Source of the DNA: Evansella caseinilytica | Lineage (GTDB): Bacteria > Bacillota > Bacilli > Bacillales > Salisediminibacteriaceae | DNA: 42,526 nt | NCBI RefSeq assembly: GCF_900107275.1 | Contig: NZ_FNPI01000029.1 | Coordinates: 1-42,526 of the forward strand | Direction: 5' to 3' | Shown: positions 1-8,368 of the stretch, piece by piece | Layout of the letters: each line of letters begins with the position of its first letter | Numbering within the stretch: position 1 is the stretch's first letter | Notes under the pieces: generated by a model | What the model saw: the letters and a program-made list of their open reading frames with translations, nothing else | The model's database searches: none | What the model was told of the DNA's origin: nothing | Position numbers and translations under genes: made by a program

Positions 1-150
1 ACATCAAGCCAAATGTTGGCTGTTTTTTCTTTCATTGACGGGATATTTTCATATCCCACTTCGCTTGGTTTTTGTTTAGTTTTCAAAGGTCAATTCCGGA
101 CTAGAAAACTTCCAGATCATTGCTTCATTGTAATCAACAGCAACTTTTAT
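1..150 (-). other. Leader of an rRNA operon (16S gene lies beyond base 1)
   Basis: Read on the minus strand, this stretch has the usual look of a Bacillus 16S leader: a TTTGAAAACTAAACAAA block (boxA-like, near 75-95) after the promoter, followed by short inverted repeats such as GGGATATGAAAATATCCC. The 16S gene itself is not in the window. The placement after bofA equals rrnA of B. subtilis. The leader assignment rests on the promoter pair plus this block. Confidence 0.75.
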
Positions 151-179
151 ATTATATCAATATAAAGTTCGTATGTCAA
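151..179 (-). promoter_or_regulatory. rRNA promoter P2
   Basis: On the minus strand the -35 box TTGACA (174-179) and -10 box TATAAT (151-156) are both perfect and 17 bases apart, with an A-rich stretch just upstream. Transcription would start near 144 and run off the left edge into the rRNA operon. Confidence 0.9.
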
Positions 180-228
180 TTACTTTTTTCAAAAAATGAT
201 TTCGCCGTTTTTTTTAGCGACAAGAAAT

Positions 229-258
229 AATATAACATGGCAAACAATATAAAGTCAA
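229..258 (-). promoter_or_regulatory. rRNA promoter P1
   Basis: A second promoter lies 78 bases upstream of P2: TTGACT (253-258) and TATATT (229-234) with an 18-base spacer, or TTATAT with 17. Tandem P1/P2 promoters are the rule for Bacillus rRNA operons. I see nothing else supported between here and bofA (259-492). Confidence 0.65.
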
Positions 259-492
259 CAAGTTTTTCAAAAGAAATTTTAGATTGCTAAATATGTTTAA
301 AATCATGAATATAGGAGCACCTATTACAACAAGGGAGATGCCCAGGGAGCCTCCCCACTCCCCAGCCTGATGAAAAAGCACCCTGTCAATGCCCCCCATT
401 ACCTTCGTTACTTTCGTAAACAACAGCTATAGTGTGCAGGAAAAGTAACGTATCGATAACATACATACAGTCCTAACCAAATAAAATTTCTG

Positions 493-768
493 TTATTGTA
501 TAAGAAGAATATCGGCGAAAATCAACGCAACAATACCTGGTATTCCCAAGAACCCGGATACGGAAGCTGTAAACAGGTTTATTGGTAAACTGTAGGCAAA
601 TAATGATCCGAACGCATTCAGGAAAAAGATGAAGAGCGCTCCAATCAACAGACGGACAGCACCTTGCCCAAGCCACCTCAGCGGTTTCATCGGAGCGCCT
701 AATATTAATAAAATAAAAATAAGTGCTCCAAGCAAGGAGATAACAATTATCGGTTCCAGAGCGGACAC
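493..768 (-). CDS. bofA: Sigma-K factor processing inhibitor BofA
   Basis: BofA is an integral membrane protein of the outer forespore membrane that, with SpoIVFA, holds the SpoIVFB protease inactive until the engulfed forespore signals. About 90 residues with two hydrophobic segments (about 5-25 and 38-60) and the family signatures GAPMKPLRWLGQ and FGSLFAYSLPINL, ending in GFLGIPGIVALI. It is the last gene before the rRNA operon, as in B. subtilis. The start is uncertain: the only good ribosome binding site (GGGAGG, 768-773) overlaps the GTG at 768 and sits eight to nine bases before a CTG codon at 759, which would give a protein beginning (M)EPIIVIS, like the usual BofA N-terminus. Confidence 0.9.
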   Translation of the reverse strand: MSALEPIIVISLLGALIFILLILGAPMKPLRWLGQGAVRLLIGALFIFFLNAFGSLFAYSLPINLFTASVSGFLGIPGIVALIFADILLIQ

Positions 769-981
769 CTCCCATTACTATAGAAATCCATCCACAGCTC
801 CTTAGACAAGATTTCTGTGAGATTGTACAAGCTTTATTATGGAATATATGCCCGCGGTTCCATGTTTAGAACCTGAAATAACGTCTTTCCTCCAAGATTT
901 TTTCATCAACTTTGTTGCTTTTGGTCCGTTTTTTGAAAAACAAAGCCTTTTCAAGACAAATTCTTTTATTTACACCATTGT

Positions 982-1218
982 TTATCGCCCGTTTGGCACA
1001 GCATCCCTTAATTGTGCTTTGCGATAGCGGGCTTCTTTCAATAAGAACAAATACTTTGCTTTTTCCAGCTTTGCCCGATAGAGAACTTCGTTATGATGGT
1101 CGACGCTGTTGTTAATGAGTGCTTCCTGCTGTTTCACCCGATTTTTTACAATTTCTAAATACTTCAATAGTAAATCATTTTCCTTTTGTCGCAGCTTCCC
1201 CTTTTTGCGAAAAAACAC
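982..1218 (-). CDS. yaaL: YaaL family protein (DUF2508)
   Basis: A 78-residue, highly charged, helical protein of unknown function. It lies between recR and bofA exactly as yaaL does in B. subtilis, and shares that family's pattern of a basic N-terminus (FFRKKGKLRQ) and a conserved AKYLFLLKEARYRK block near residue 55. The start is GTG at 1218, six bases after a GGGGGG binding site. No cysteines, signal peptide or membrane segment are visible. The function is not known for the family. Confidence 0.85.
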   Translation of the reverse strand: MFFRKKGKLRQKENDLLLKYLEIVKNRVKQQEALINNSVDHHNEVLYRAKLEKAKYLFLLKEARYRKAQLRDAVPNGR

Positions 1219-1337
1219 GTTTTTCCCCCCTCATATCATGAGCGTTAAAAATTGCTTGGCTGCTGAACCATGCCCGTTATCGGAAATAGGACACTTCCGG
1301 ATGCGCAGGAAAAATTATCATGAATTTGGACAGCCGC

Positions 1338-1934
1338 TTATATCTCCCGTCTGCCTTCGATTGCTTTGGACAGAGTAACTTCATCTGCATATTCCAAATC
1401 TCCGCCCACAGGGAGACCGTGAGCAATTCTTGTTACTTTAATTCCTGTCGGCTTCACGAGCCGGGAAATATACATTGCCGTTGCTTCCCCTTCAATATTG
1501 GGGTTCGTAGCGATAATCAGTTCCTGAACGGTTTCATCCTGAAGCCGCTTCAGCAAATCAGGTATGTTAATATCCTCCGGTCCGATTCCGTCAACAGGAG
1601 AAATAGCACCTTGAAGAACATGATACATGCCTGTGTATTCCTTCATTTTTTCCATGGCAATGACATCCTTGGCATCCTGAACGACGCAGATAATGCTGCG
1701 GTCCCTGCTTTGATCTTCACATATGCGGCATGGATCTGTGTCTGTGATATGATGACATACCGAGCAGTATGTGAGTTGCCTTTTGGCGTTTACTAAAGCT
1801 TTGGCAAAGTCCAGCACATCATCTTCTTTCATATCCAAGACAAAAAACGCCAGCCTGGCTGCAGTTTTAGGGCCGATGCCGGGCAATCGCATAAATCCTT
1901 CAATTAATTTGGAAATTGGCTGAGGGTATTGCAT
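1338..1934 (-). CDS. recR: Recombination mediator RecR
   Basis: RecR acts with RecF and RecO to load RecA on gapped DNA. At 198 residues it has the usual length. Order: helix-hairpin-helix near residues 10-30 ([15 protein letters not shown]), a four-cysteine zinc finger (C57, C60, C69, C72), then a Toprim domain from about 80 with the acidic VQDAKDV stretch. A strong binding site (GGGGGAGG) precedes the ATG. In B. subtilis it follows dnaX-yaaK directly; here a strong terminator and a repeat element lie between yaaK and recR, so it may need its own promoter. Confidence 0.97.
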   Translation of the reverse strand: MQYPQPISKLIEGFMRLPGIGPKTAARLAFFVLDMKEDDVLDFAKALVNAKRQLTYCSVCHHITDTDPCRICEDQSRDRSIICVVQDAKDVIAMEKMKEYTGMYHVLQGAISPVDGIGPEDINIPDLLKRLQDETVQELIIATNPNIEGEATAMYISRLVKPTGIKVTRIAHGLPVGGDLEYADEVTLSKAIEGRREI

Positions 1935-2049
1935 TCATCCTCCCCCTTTTTTCTATCGTATCACGATTCTGTATATTTTCATCCTATTTGTTTATGGAAG
2001 AATTTCTTGGATTATCATGTATAAAAACATGTATTGCTATCCCGCCGTC

Positions 2050-2102
2050 AAAAAGAGGCTGACTCATAGGTGTTTCGGCATAAGCTTTTGAGTCAGCCTC
2101 TT
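2050..2102 (-). terminator. Rho-independent terminator between yaaK and recR
   Basis: A perfect 14-bp stem (arms 2053-2066 and 2089-2102, AAGAGGCTGACTCA) with a 22-base loop, followed on the minus strand by TTTTT. It would stop transcription coming from dnaX-yaaK before recR. Confidence 0.8.
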
Positions 2103-2135
2103 CGTCTGAATTTATTCTCTCTCTGATTATTTTAA

Positions 2136-2386
2136 GTGTTTGTTCAAAAAGATCGTTTTTTATCTTTTTGAACAAACACGAAGCAACAAGCCATTCTTCA
2201 CTGAGAAGCTGCGAGCTGTCTCATTGTGTCATCGCGCGCGATGGCACTTGGATCGACATCAGTGCAATACTGGCAGAGGAAGAGACAATGAGTGGAGCCG
2301 ATGCATTCTTTTCAGACCGGCTGTGAGTGGTTTTCTCGCAGTCGGCGCATCGAGCGGAACTATTGCCTTTTTGAACACGCTCTTTT
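2136..2386 (+). repeat. Dispersed repeat copy A (hairpin plus long body)
   Basis: Begins with a perfect 18-bp inverted repeat (2136-2153 and 2162-2179, GTGTTTGTTCAAAAAGAT) with the loop CGTTTTTT. The body ends with an imperfect palindrome, GGAGCCGATGCATTC ... GCGCATCGAGCGGAAC, and the tip TTTTTGAACACGCTCTT. The same pieces recur elsewhere in the window. The middle part (2180-2280) is shared with the repeat near 37.03-37.11 kb. The remaining 2387-2503 up to yaaK holds no gene I can support. Confidence 0.8.
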
Positions 2387-2503
2387 AAATGAGTGTGCTG
2401 AAAAAGGTCTGTTCACTGCGCCCGAATTCTTCCTGAGTGCCGCGCTCAATCGCTTTTTTCTAATCGCTCTCCTTCGCACTCTGTTTTTGAGCAAATAGTT
2501 AAT

Positions 2504-2815
2504 TTAGAATAATCCCGGAATATTCATTCCTTTGGTGAATTTGCCCATTTTTTCATTTACAAGCTGATCCACTTTTTGCAGCGCATCGTTTGTAGCCACT
2601 AAAATCAGGTCCTGCAGCATATCGACATCGTCCGGATCAACAACTTCTTCGCTGATTTTAATATCCAGTATTTTTTTATCCCCGTTAGCGACAACTGTCA
2701 CCATGCCGCCGCCGGCGGATGCTTCAACGGTTTCTTCCTTTAATTGCTCCTGTGCCTTCATCATTTCTTTCTGCATTTTTTGCATTTGTTTCATCATATT
2801 ACCCATGTTTTTCAT
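2504..2815 (-). CDS. yaaK: YbaB/EbfC family nucleoid-associated protein YaaK
   Basis: A small DNA-binding protein, 103 residues, the usual length of the YbaB/EbfC family. It has a methionine- and lysine-rich N-terminal helix ([20 protein letters not shown]) followed by the family core [20 protein letters not shown] and a C-terminal helix. It lies directly after dnaX, as in most bacteria. A GGGAGG binding site lies nine bases before the ATG. Confidence 0.95.
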   Translation of the reverse strand: MKNMGNMMKQMQKMQKEMMKAQEQLKEETVEASAGGGMVTVVANGDKKILDIKISEEVVDPDDVDMLQDLILVATNDALQKVDQLVNEKMGKFTKGMNIPGLF

Positions 2816-2894
2816 TGGTATTTTCCTCCCTTTTCTCCATTACAGTTGTTGAGCAGACACTATTATTTGTGGTAGTTCGAATGCCTTCCTGTCT

Positions 2895-4628
2895 TTAATC
2901 CTTTATTTCAACTAACTCCCGTCCAAACAGCTTAACCGCTTCCTGGACGACAGGGTTTTCCGCTTCTTTTTCCTTATCGTCATCTGATCCTGTTTTTTGT
3001 TCTTTAACGAAGGATTGCTTTGTTTCTTCCCAATGACTAGTGAGCAACGCGTAAAGCGACATCGACTGATTCATCTGCTCGGAAACGATTTGCTCCACCA
3101 AATCTCGGAATTTGTCGTCAATCATATCACGGTGCATTTCATTCTTGAATGCTAAAACAAATTCATTTTCCGAGCATGCTACCGGCTTGCAATCATTCAG
3201 CCATGCGGATGCAGGAACGCTTTTGAATTTTACTTGTTCCATAATTTGTCCCCAATGGCTGTGCAGTAATTGCAATTGTTGCTTCGACGCCTTATGAAGC
3301 ATCGCCTTTACTTGACTGATTTGCACCCTGCTTTTCCCGCTCGCTTGCACCGGTCGTGGCTTCGGCCGGTTTCCTTCCGCCTGTTGACCGCCGTCTCCTT
3401 GAGCTTGAGCATATCCGTGGCCGTTCCCGCTGCCCCCGGTGAGGCGCTTAACCGTCCCTTCCAGTTCGCTGACGCGCTTTAACAGCGTTTTGATTGTTTC
3501 ATTTTGATCAAGCTCGGCGTTTGCAGCCAATCCTGCCGACGGCTGCTTCATGTTGCATGCCTGAACAACAAACATTTCGAGAAAAACCTTCGGATGATTG
3601 GACCACTTCATTTCTTGTTGAAAATGGTTTAATTGATCCATGATGCAGTAAATCCATTGCTGATCGAGGCTGTCAGCAACTTTGCGGAACCCATCGTCCG
3701 TCGCCAGCTGCTCCTTCACTTCTTCCAGATCCGGTGCAGATTTATACATCAGCACATCGCGGCAGAAAAAAATAAGGTCCTCAAGAAAACGATTCGGGTC
3801 CTTCCCTTCCTGGATTACTTTGTCAATCATTCCAAGGCCTGCGGCTGTTTGGCCGTCGCTTAACGCGGATGCAAGCTCATATATCAGCTGCTGTGAAACA
3901 GCGCCCGTAATGGACAGGACGTCTTCTGCCGTGACAGCATTGTCCCCGTACGATATCGCTTGATCCAACAAGCTCAGCGCATCGCGCATACCGCCCTCCG
4001 ATGCGCGGACAATCAACGCTAATGCATCGTCGTTTACAGTAACTTGCGTAGCATCGATAATTTCTTTAATACGGGAGATCATCGCCTGTGCATGGACTCG
4101 TTTAAAATCAAAACGTTGACATCTGGAGATGATTGTCAACGGAATCTTATGCGGCTCCGTTGTTGCCAAAATGAAAATAACATGCTTCGGCGGCTCTTCC
4201 AGCGTTTTTAGCAACGCATTAAAGGCACCTGTAGAAAGCATATGGACCTCGTCAATGATATAGACTTTATATTTTACCGCGCTCGGTGCGAACTTTACTT
4301 TATCGCGAATATCGCGGATTTCATCAACACCGTTGTTGCTTGCGGCGTCGATTTCCATAACATCCACAATCGTTCCATCTTGAATGCCCCGACACGCAGC
4401 GCATTGATTACAAGGCTCTTCGACAGGGGCGTGTTCGCAGTTGATCGCCTTGGCAATAATTTTTGCCGCACTCGTTTTTCCTGTTCCTCTCGGTCCGGTA
4501 AATAAATACGCGTGGGAAAGCTTTTGTTGAAGTAATGCATTTTTTAATGTCTTCGTGATGTGTTCTTGTCCAACTACATCAGATAGGCATGCAGGACGCC
4601 AAACCCGATAAAGTGCTTGATAACTCAT
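2895..4628 (-). CDS. dnaX: DNA polymerase III subunits gamma/tau DnaX
   Basis: The clamp-loader ATPase that opens the sliding clamp and ties the replisome together. 577 residues from the ATG at 4628, chosen because an AAGGAG site sits eight bases upstream and the family starts MSYQALYR; an in-frame extension to 4685 lacks a binding site. Walker A GPRGTGKT at 45-52, zinc-binding cysteines 64, 73, 76 and 79, DEVH at 126-129, SRC sensor near 170. The C-terminal third is the variable tau region, rich in glutamine and glycine around residues 410-440. Cotranscribed with yaaK (79 bases apart). Confidence 0.97.
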   Translation of the reverse strand: MSYQALYRVWRPACLSDVVGQEHITKTLKNALLQQKLSHAYLFTGPRGTGKTSAAKIIAKAINCEHAPVEEPCNQCAACRGIQDGTIVDVMEIDAASNNGVDEIRDIRDKVKFAPSAVKYKVYIIDEVHMLSTGAFNALLKTLEEPPKHVIFILATTEPHKIPLTIISRCQRFDFKRVHAQAMISRIKEIIDATQVTVNDDALALIVRASEGGMRDALSLLDQAISYGDNAVTAEDVLSITGAVSQQLIYELASALSDGQTAAGLGMIDKVIQEGKDPNRFLEDLIFFCRDVLMYKSAPDLEEVKEQLATDDGFRKVADSLDQQWIYCIMDQLNHFQQEMKWSNHPKVFLEMFVVQACNMKQPSAGLAANAELDQNETIKTLLKRVSELEGTVKRLTGGSGNGHGYAQAQGDGGQQAEGNRPKPRPVQASGKSRVQISQVKAMLHKASKQQLQLLHSHWGQIMEQVKFKSVPASAWLNDCKPVACSENEFVLAFKNEMHRDMIDDKFRDLVEQIVSEQMNQSMSLYALLTSHWEETKQSFVKEQKTGSDDDKEKEAENPVVQEAVKLFGRELVEIKD

Positions 4629-4827
4629 GCCTCGCACTCCTTCTTTTCTTCCATTCATCAATGGACTTTCCATTGACCACACCACGACTCTCCTTGTCGG
4701 CCCGCAGTGAATACATACTTATTATACCGATTAAAGAAAGGTTTTTCAAAACCATTCTCGCAACCACCTGAAACGGTTGATAACTCAATCTTTTTTATAT
4801 TTTTTATCGAAATTTTCTAAATATATG

Positions 4828-4856
4828 TTGAAAAAAATTGTGTATATGTATAAAAT
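4828..4856 (+). promoter_or_regulatory. Sigma-A-type promoter of the sigma factor gene
   Basis: TTGAAA (4828-4833) and TAAAAT (4851-4856) are 17 bases apart, with transcription running towards the gene at 4943. The divergent dnaX promoter must lie in the same 314-base gap but I cannot pick it out. A weak CodY-like match (AATTTTCTAAATATA) overlaps the upstream side at 4811-4825; three mismatches make it unreliable. Confidence 0.55.
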
Positions 4857-4942
4857 GAAAACCATTGATGAGAATGTATGTTCGTATTATTTTGACTGCA
4901 TTTTTACCAGAGCCTATTTCGTTAAGAAGGAGGACGGCTAGG

Positions 4943-5716
4943 ATGAACACAAAACGATTTGCTGCAGAGGATGATACACCGTTTGATTATCTGATTGCTC
5001 CCTACTATCAAAATATCAGAAAGTATTGTTTTGCTTTAACACAAAGTGCATGGGAAGCAGAAGATTTAATGCAGGATACGTTAATGAAGCTTTATTTAGC
5101 ATGGAAGAAGCAGCCTGACCGCGAAATATCGAAGAGCTTTCTGTATCGGATTGCTAAAAACACATGGATCGACCAGAAAAGAAAAAGCAGTCGGGCTATG
5201 GAAGCCTTAGGCATTCAAGGGGAAGACATTGAAGCGATTGGTCGGGACTCTAATGAGCTTCACATTAGAGAGGCACTGGAAATATTAGCTGAATTTTTAT
5301 CAACAAAACAATTTGTCATCGTTCTGCTGATGGATATTTTTCAATTTACTGCTAAGGAAACGGCAAAAATGATCCGGGATACAGAAACCACCGTCCACAC
5401 CTCATTACACCGGTCCAGAAAAAAATTGCAGCGCTGCGTTCATTTCACCAAGACTACTGACAATCACGGGGGAAAGAAAGCAGCTTACAGCAATGCCTGT
5501 CAAGGTACGATGACTCCGCATTTGTTTGAAACATTCATGACCGGCTTTAAGATGAGAAATCCGCAGCTGATTTATGAAGCGTATTTGTCCCTTTCCGTTC
5601 AAGGTATACAAGTCAATAAAGTGCAATCATTCGGTTCCTCCATCTGCTTTCAATTTAAAGATCCTGACGGGAATGTGCTGACGATTTGTGAACGTTTAGT
5701 TGAAGTATTTGTTTAA
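4943..5716 (+). CDS. ECF-type sigma-70 factor with a C-terminal extension
   Basis: A 257-residue RNA polymerase sigma factor. Region 2 lies at about 12-75 (core AEDLMQDTLMKLYLAWKK, then RIAKNTWIDQKRK) and region 4 at about 110-165 (AKETAKMIRDTETTVHTSLH, RSRKKL). The roughly 90 residues after region 4 are unusual for a plain ECF factor and end with FKDPDGNVLTI, a strand-turn pattern common in VOC-fold proteins. The start ATG at 4943 lies nine bases after AAGGAGG; the longer reading frame from 4865 has no such site. No anti-sigma factor gene is adjacent. The target genes are unknown. It runs against the direction of dnaX. Confidence 0.85.
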   Translation: MNTKRFAAEDDTPFDYLIAPYYQNIRKYCFALTQSAWEAEDLMQDTLMKLYLAWKKQPDREISKSFLYRIAKNTWIDQKRKSSRAMEALGIQGEDIEAIGRDSNELHIREALEILAEFLSTKQFVIVLLMDIFQFTAKETAKMIRDTETTVHTSLHRSRKKLQRCVHFTKTTDNHGGKKAAYSNACQGTMTPHLFETFMTGFKMRNPQLIYEAYLSLSVQGIQVNKVQSFGSSICFQFKDPDGNVLTICERLVEVFV

Positions 5717-5745
5717 AAAGATAAAAAGCGATCTTCTTGAACAAA
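5708..5745 (-). repeat. Dispersed repeat hairpin H overlapping a stop codon
   Basis: Imperfect inverted repeat (arms 5708-5722 and 5731-5745, loop AAAAAGCG), the reverse complement of the hairpin seen in copies A and C. Its left arm contains the TAA stop of the sigma factor gene, so the last residues of that protein are written by the repeat. The rest of 5746-5954 shows nothing I can support. Confidence 0.65.
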
Positions 5746-5954
5746 ACGCGATTGCGAAAAAAATTTATATCTGGTGTAAGGATTTGTGCCAATTGATCGT
5801 TTATAAGGATGGAAGGAAGAGAGGGGGTACATCGAAAACAGCCACATGAAAAACATGAATAATGATGTTCACAGCTTCATATATTGAGAAACTGGAGGCT
5901 GGAATGCTCCGCGTTCCGGAGTCCATAACAATAATGAATTAGAGGGTGATTCCA

Positions 5955-6362
5955 TTGATAAAAATTGGAGCGGTTTTTGTTCCGGTCACGAATTTAGAAC
6001 ACGCGATTGAGTGGTATAAAGAAAAGCTTGATTTAAACCATGTCGGCACTTGGCCTGAAAATAAAGGCGCAGATTTTTATTTTACCGAAGAAAAGCAATA
6101 TTTATCTCTTGTGAAAGTAGAAGAGAAGCAGGCCGTCGAGTTTACGGCAAACGCAACGAGTAAAAATCCATATTACAATTTTACGACTGTAGATTTGGAA
6201 GCATATCATCAACACTTGCAGCAAAAAGGGGTAAAGGTGACGGAAATAAAAGACCACGGCCCCATTTTGGGGTTTGACTTCTATGATAATGACGGGAATG
6301 TGTTCGGAGTGATCGTAGATAAAGAAGAATTCGACGGATTCTATCAAGAAGATGGAAAATAG
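5955..6362 (+). CDS. VOC (glyoxalase/bleomycin-resistance-type) family protein
   Basis: 135 residues with two beta-alpha-beta-beta-beta halves of the vicinal oxygen chelate fold: the first half starts IGAVFVPVTNLEHAIEWYKE and the second runs YYNFTTVDLEAYHQHLQQ to FDFYDNDGNVFGVI. The substrate cannot be told. The TTG at 5955 lies about eight bases after GAGGGTG and is the best start; a GTG at 5946 overlaps that site. It lies on the same strand as the sigma factor gene 240 bases upstream. Confidence 0.85.
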   Translation: MIKIGAVFVPVTNLEHAIEWYKEKLDLNHVGTWPENKGADFYFTEEKQYLSLVKVEEKQAVEFTANATSKNPYYNFTTVDLEAYHQHLQQKGVKVTEIKDHGPILGFDFYDNDGNVFGVIVDKEEFDGFYQEDGK

Positions 6363-6392
6363 CTTTTACTAGTGTATTGGAGTGGAAAAACA

Positions 6393-6602
6393 ATGCATCA
6401 TTTTGGTATGGAAGACATCATAAATGAAAAGAAACGGGAAGTGGAAAGGATTTCAAGAGAAGGTTGGAAGGTCCGCCCAGTTAAAACAACAAACACTTCC
6501 TTTTTGGCAAAAATTAAAAGGCAGTTTTTTTCCTCATCTTCATCATCCTCACAAAAATTGCGATGCAATAAAGAAATCATGCTGGAGAAGGAAGGTAATT
6601 AA
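6393..6602 (+). CDS. Small hypothetical protein
   Basis: A 69-residue charged protein starting MHHFGMEDIINEKKREVE, with a helical N-terminal half and a run of seven serines near residue 48. A GGAG site lies about ten bases before the ATG, and the frame follows the VOC gene by 30 bases. I do not recognise a family. The serine run and the lack of a second conserved feature leave open that this is a chance reading frame. Confidence 0.45.
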   Translation: MHHFGMEDIINEKKREVERISREGWKVRPVKTTNTSFLAKIKRQFFSSSSSSSQKLRCNKEIMLEKEGN

Positions 6603-6655
6603 AAGATAACGCAGTTTTTTAAGCAATTGGACGAATGTCTGTACAACAAAGGGGG

Positions 6656-6754
6656 GATGTGTGGAGCCGATGCATTCTTTTCACGCCGGCTGTGAGTGGT
6701 TTTCTTGCAGTCGGCACATCGTGCGGAACCATTGCCTTTTTTGAACAGACTCTT
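6656..6754 (+). repeat. Dispersed repeat copy B (body only)
   Basis: Carries GTGGAGCCGATGCATTC, CCGGCTGTGAGTGG, GCGGAACCATTGCC and the right tip TTTTTTGAACAGACTCTTA of the copy A body, but lacks the leading TTGTTCAAAAAG hairpin. About 90 percent of its bases match the copy A body by eye. Confidence 0.8.
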
Positions 6755-6971
6755 ATAGTTTTGGCTTTTGACACAGCCCATTTTTAGAAGGAGACGGTTC
6801 TGATACTTGAACTCTACCAGCATTTGAACTTTTTCCGGCATGTAGTACTGCAATCCCGCCGATTTGAACCGGAATTCCGTCTATCTGATTGGTAATTCCG
6901 TCAGTTTCAACAATAACTCCGCCATGTGTTGTACTGCTGAATGCGTAGACAAAAATCGACGCAATTGAAAA

Positions 6972-6999
6972 TAAAAAAGCTGTCTGAAAACCAGACAGC
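6972..6999 (-). terminator. Terminator of the SRP RNA gene
   Basis: Perfect 8-bp stem (GCTGTCTG / CAGACAGC, loop of five) followed on the minus strand by TTTTTT, about 20 bases after the RNA's 3' end. It is flanked by an A-run and a T-run, so it can work in both directions. Confidence 0.85.
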
Positions 7000-7017
7000 A
7001 TTTTTTTATAATAATAA

Positions 7018-7285
7018 GCCGTGCACCTTCTGTTGATAAAAGCATCCTAGGCGTTACCTGAGCAGTTAGCTCGATTCAGGCGACTCTGCGGCACACGGAA
7101 AGGATCGCTTACTGCTGCTTCCTTCCGGACCTGACAGGGTTCACGAGTTTCCGTTGCGCAGAACCCAAACGTCAACACCACTTACTCAGGTCAGACCCTA
7201 AAATGCCAGAACCTCGAGAAGGGATTCGACCTCGCTATAGCGGATTGCGAGTACAGGGCACCGCTACCTCCCCGCTTAGCACGGC
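7018..7285 (-). ncRNA. scr: Signal recognition particle RNA, large Bacillus type
   Basis: The RNA scaffold of the signal recognition particle, which binds Ffh and brings membrane and secreted proteins to the translocon. About 268 bases, the length of the large B. subtilis scRNA with an Alu domain. The 5' end has GGGGAGGTAGCGGTGCC and the 3' end GACAGAAGGTGCACGG; the conserved helix 8 signature GGTCCGGAAGGAAGCAG lies near 7110-7130. It sits between tadA and dnaX as in B. subtilis. Confidence 0.97.
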
Positions 7286-7292
7286 AAAGTTA

Positions 7293-7321
7293 TTAATATT
7301 GTCAGTTGCGTCACACTGCAA
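7293..7321 (-). promoter_or_regulatory. Promoter of the SRP RNA gene
   Basis: TTGCAG (7316-7321) and TATTAA (7293-7298), spacer 17, place the start seven bases further, at the first G of the RNA (7285). Confidence 0.6.
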
Positions 7322-7456
7322 TAAATCCATCAAAGCGGTAACGCATATCTTAGTATAGAGGTTTTAGCCTCCGATTGCAATAGATTATGTCCAAATGATT
7401 ATTGGAATACTTGGAAGAAACTCCCCCAAGTGTCCAAAGCCTTACGGTAAGCCGTG

Positions 7457-7621
7457 TTATTCCTGCTCCTTTTCCGCAGCTTCTTTTTCAACCTTTTCCT
7501 CCAATTGCTTTACCTTCGCCATAATAATATGCGGCGGTGTATGCATGATATGCTCAATCGGCATTTTTAATTTTTCTGATAAAATTTTTGCGGTTTCCAG
7601 CGATATTTGATTTGGTCGCAT
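7457..7621 (-). CDS. YycC-like small protein
   Basis: A 54-residue protein beginning MRPNQISLETAKILSEKL, then PIEHIMHTPPHIIMAKVKQL and a glutamate/lysine-rich tail. The SxETAxxLxxxLxxPxExxMHxPxHI pattern matches the short YycC-like family known from Bacillus as I remember it; its function is unknown. A GGAGGAG site lies seven bases before the ATG. It lies 74 bases after tadA on the same strand, upstream of the SRP promoter. Confidence 0.75.
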   Translation of the reverse strand: MRPNQISLETAKILSEKLKMPIEHIMHTPPHIIMAKVKQLEEKVEKEAAEKEQE

Positions 7622-7695
7622 GTTTTACTCCTCCATCCCCATTTTTTCCTTTTTGCAGAAGGAAGCTTCCTTTCATGAAAACAGCAAGTGCCCGC

Positions 7696-8277
<582 letters not shown>

Positions 8278-8312
8278 TTACTATAAATGAGATGGAAAGA
8301 ACATCATTGTTA

Positions 8313-8356
8313 AAGAAAAAGAAAATCCCCCAAGCAGCATTCACTTGGAAGGATTT
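8313..8356 (-). terminator. Terminator of the ccm operon
   Basis: Stem AAATCC..CCAAG (8344-8356) with CTTGG.GGATTT (8322-8334) and a T-rich tail on the minus strand, 13 bases after the ccmG stop codon. It closes the operon that begins at 16585. Confidence 0.75.
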
Positions 8357-8368
8357 CCCCGTAGCTTC

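Noticed and set aside
214-423. A 69-residue minus-strand frame between bofA and the rRNA promoters, with a hydrophobic middle
   Set aside because: It starts with TTG without a proper binding site, runs through rRNA promoter P1, and has no known counterpart after bofA.
1320-1796. A 158-codon plus-strand frame
   Set aside because: Entirely antisense to recR and without a binding site.
2136-2179. Repeat hairpins read as ordinary rho-independent terminators
   Set aside because: The stems are AT-rich, the T-run is in the loop and not after the stem, and the same sequence occurs in both orientations relative to genes. A termination effect is possible but not shown.
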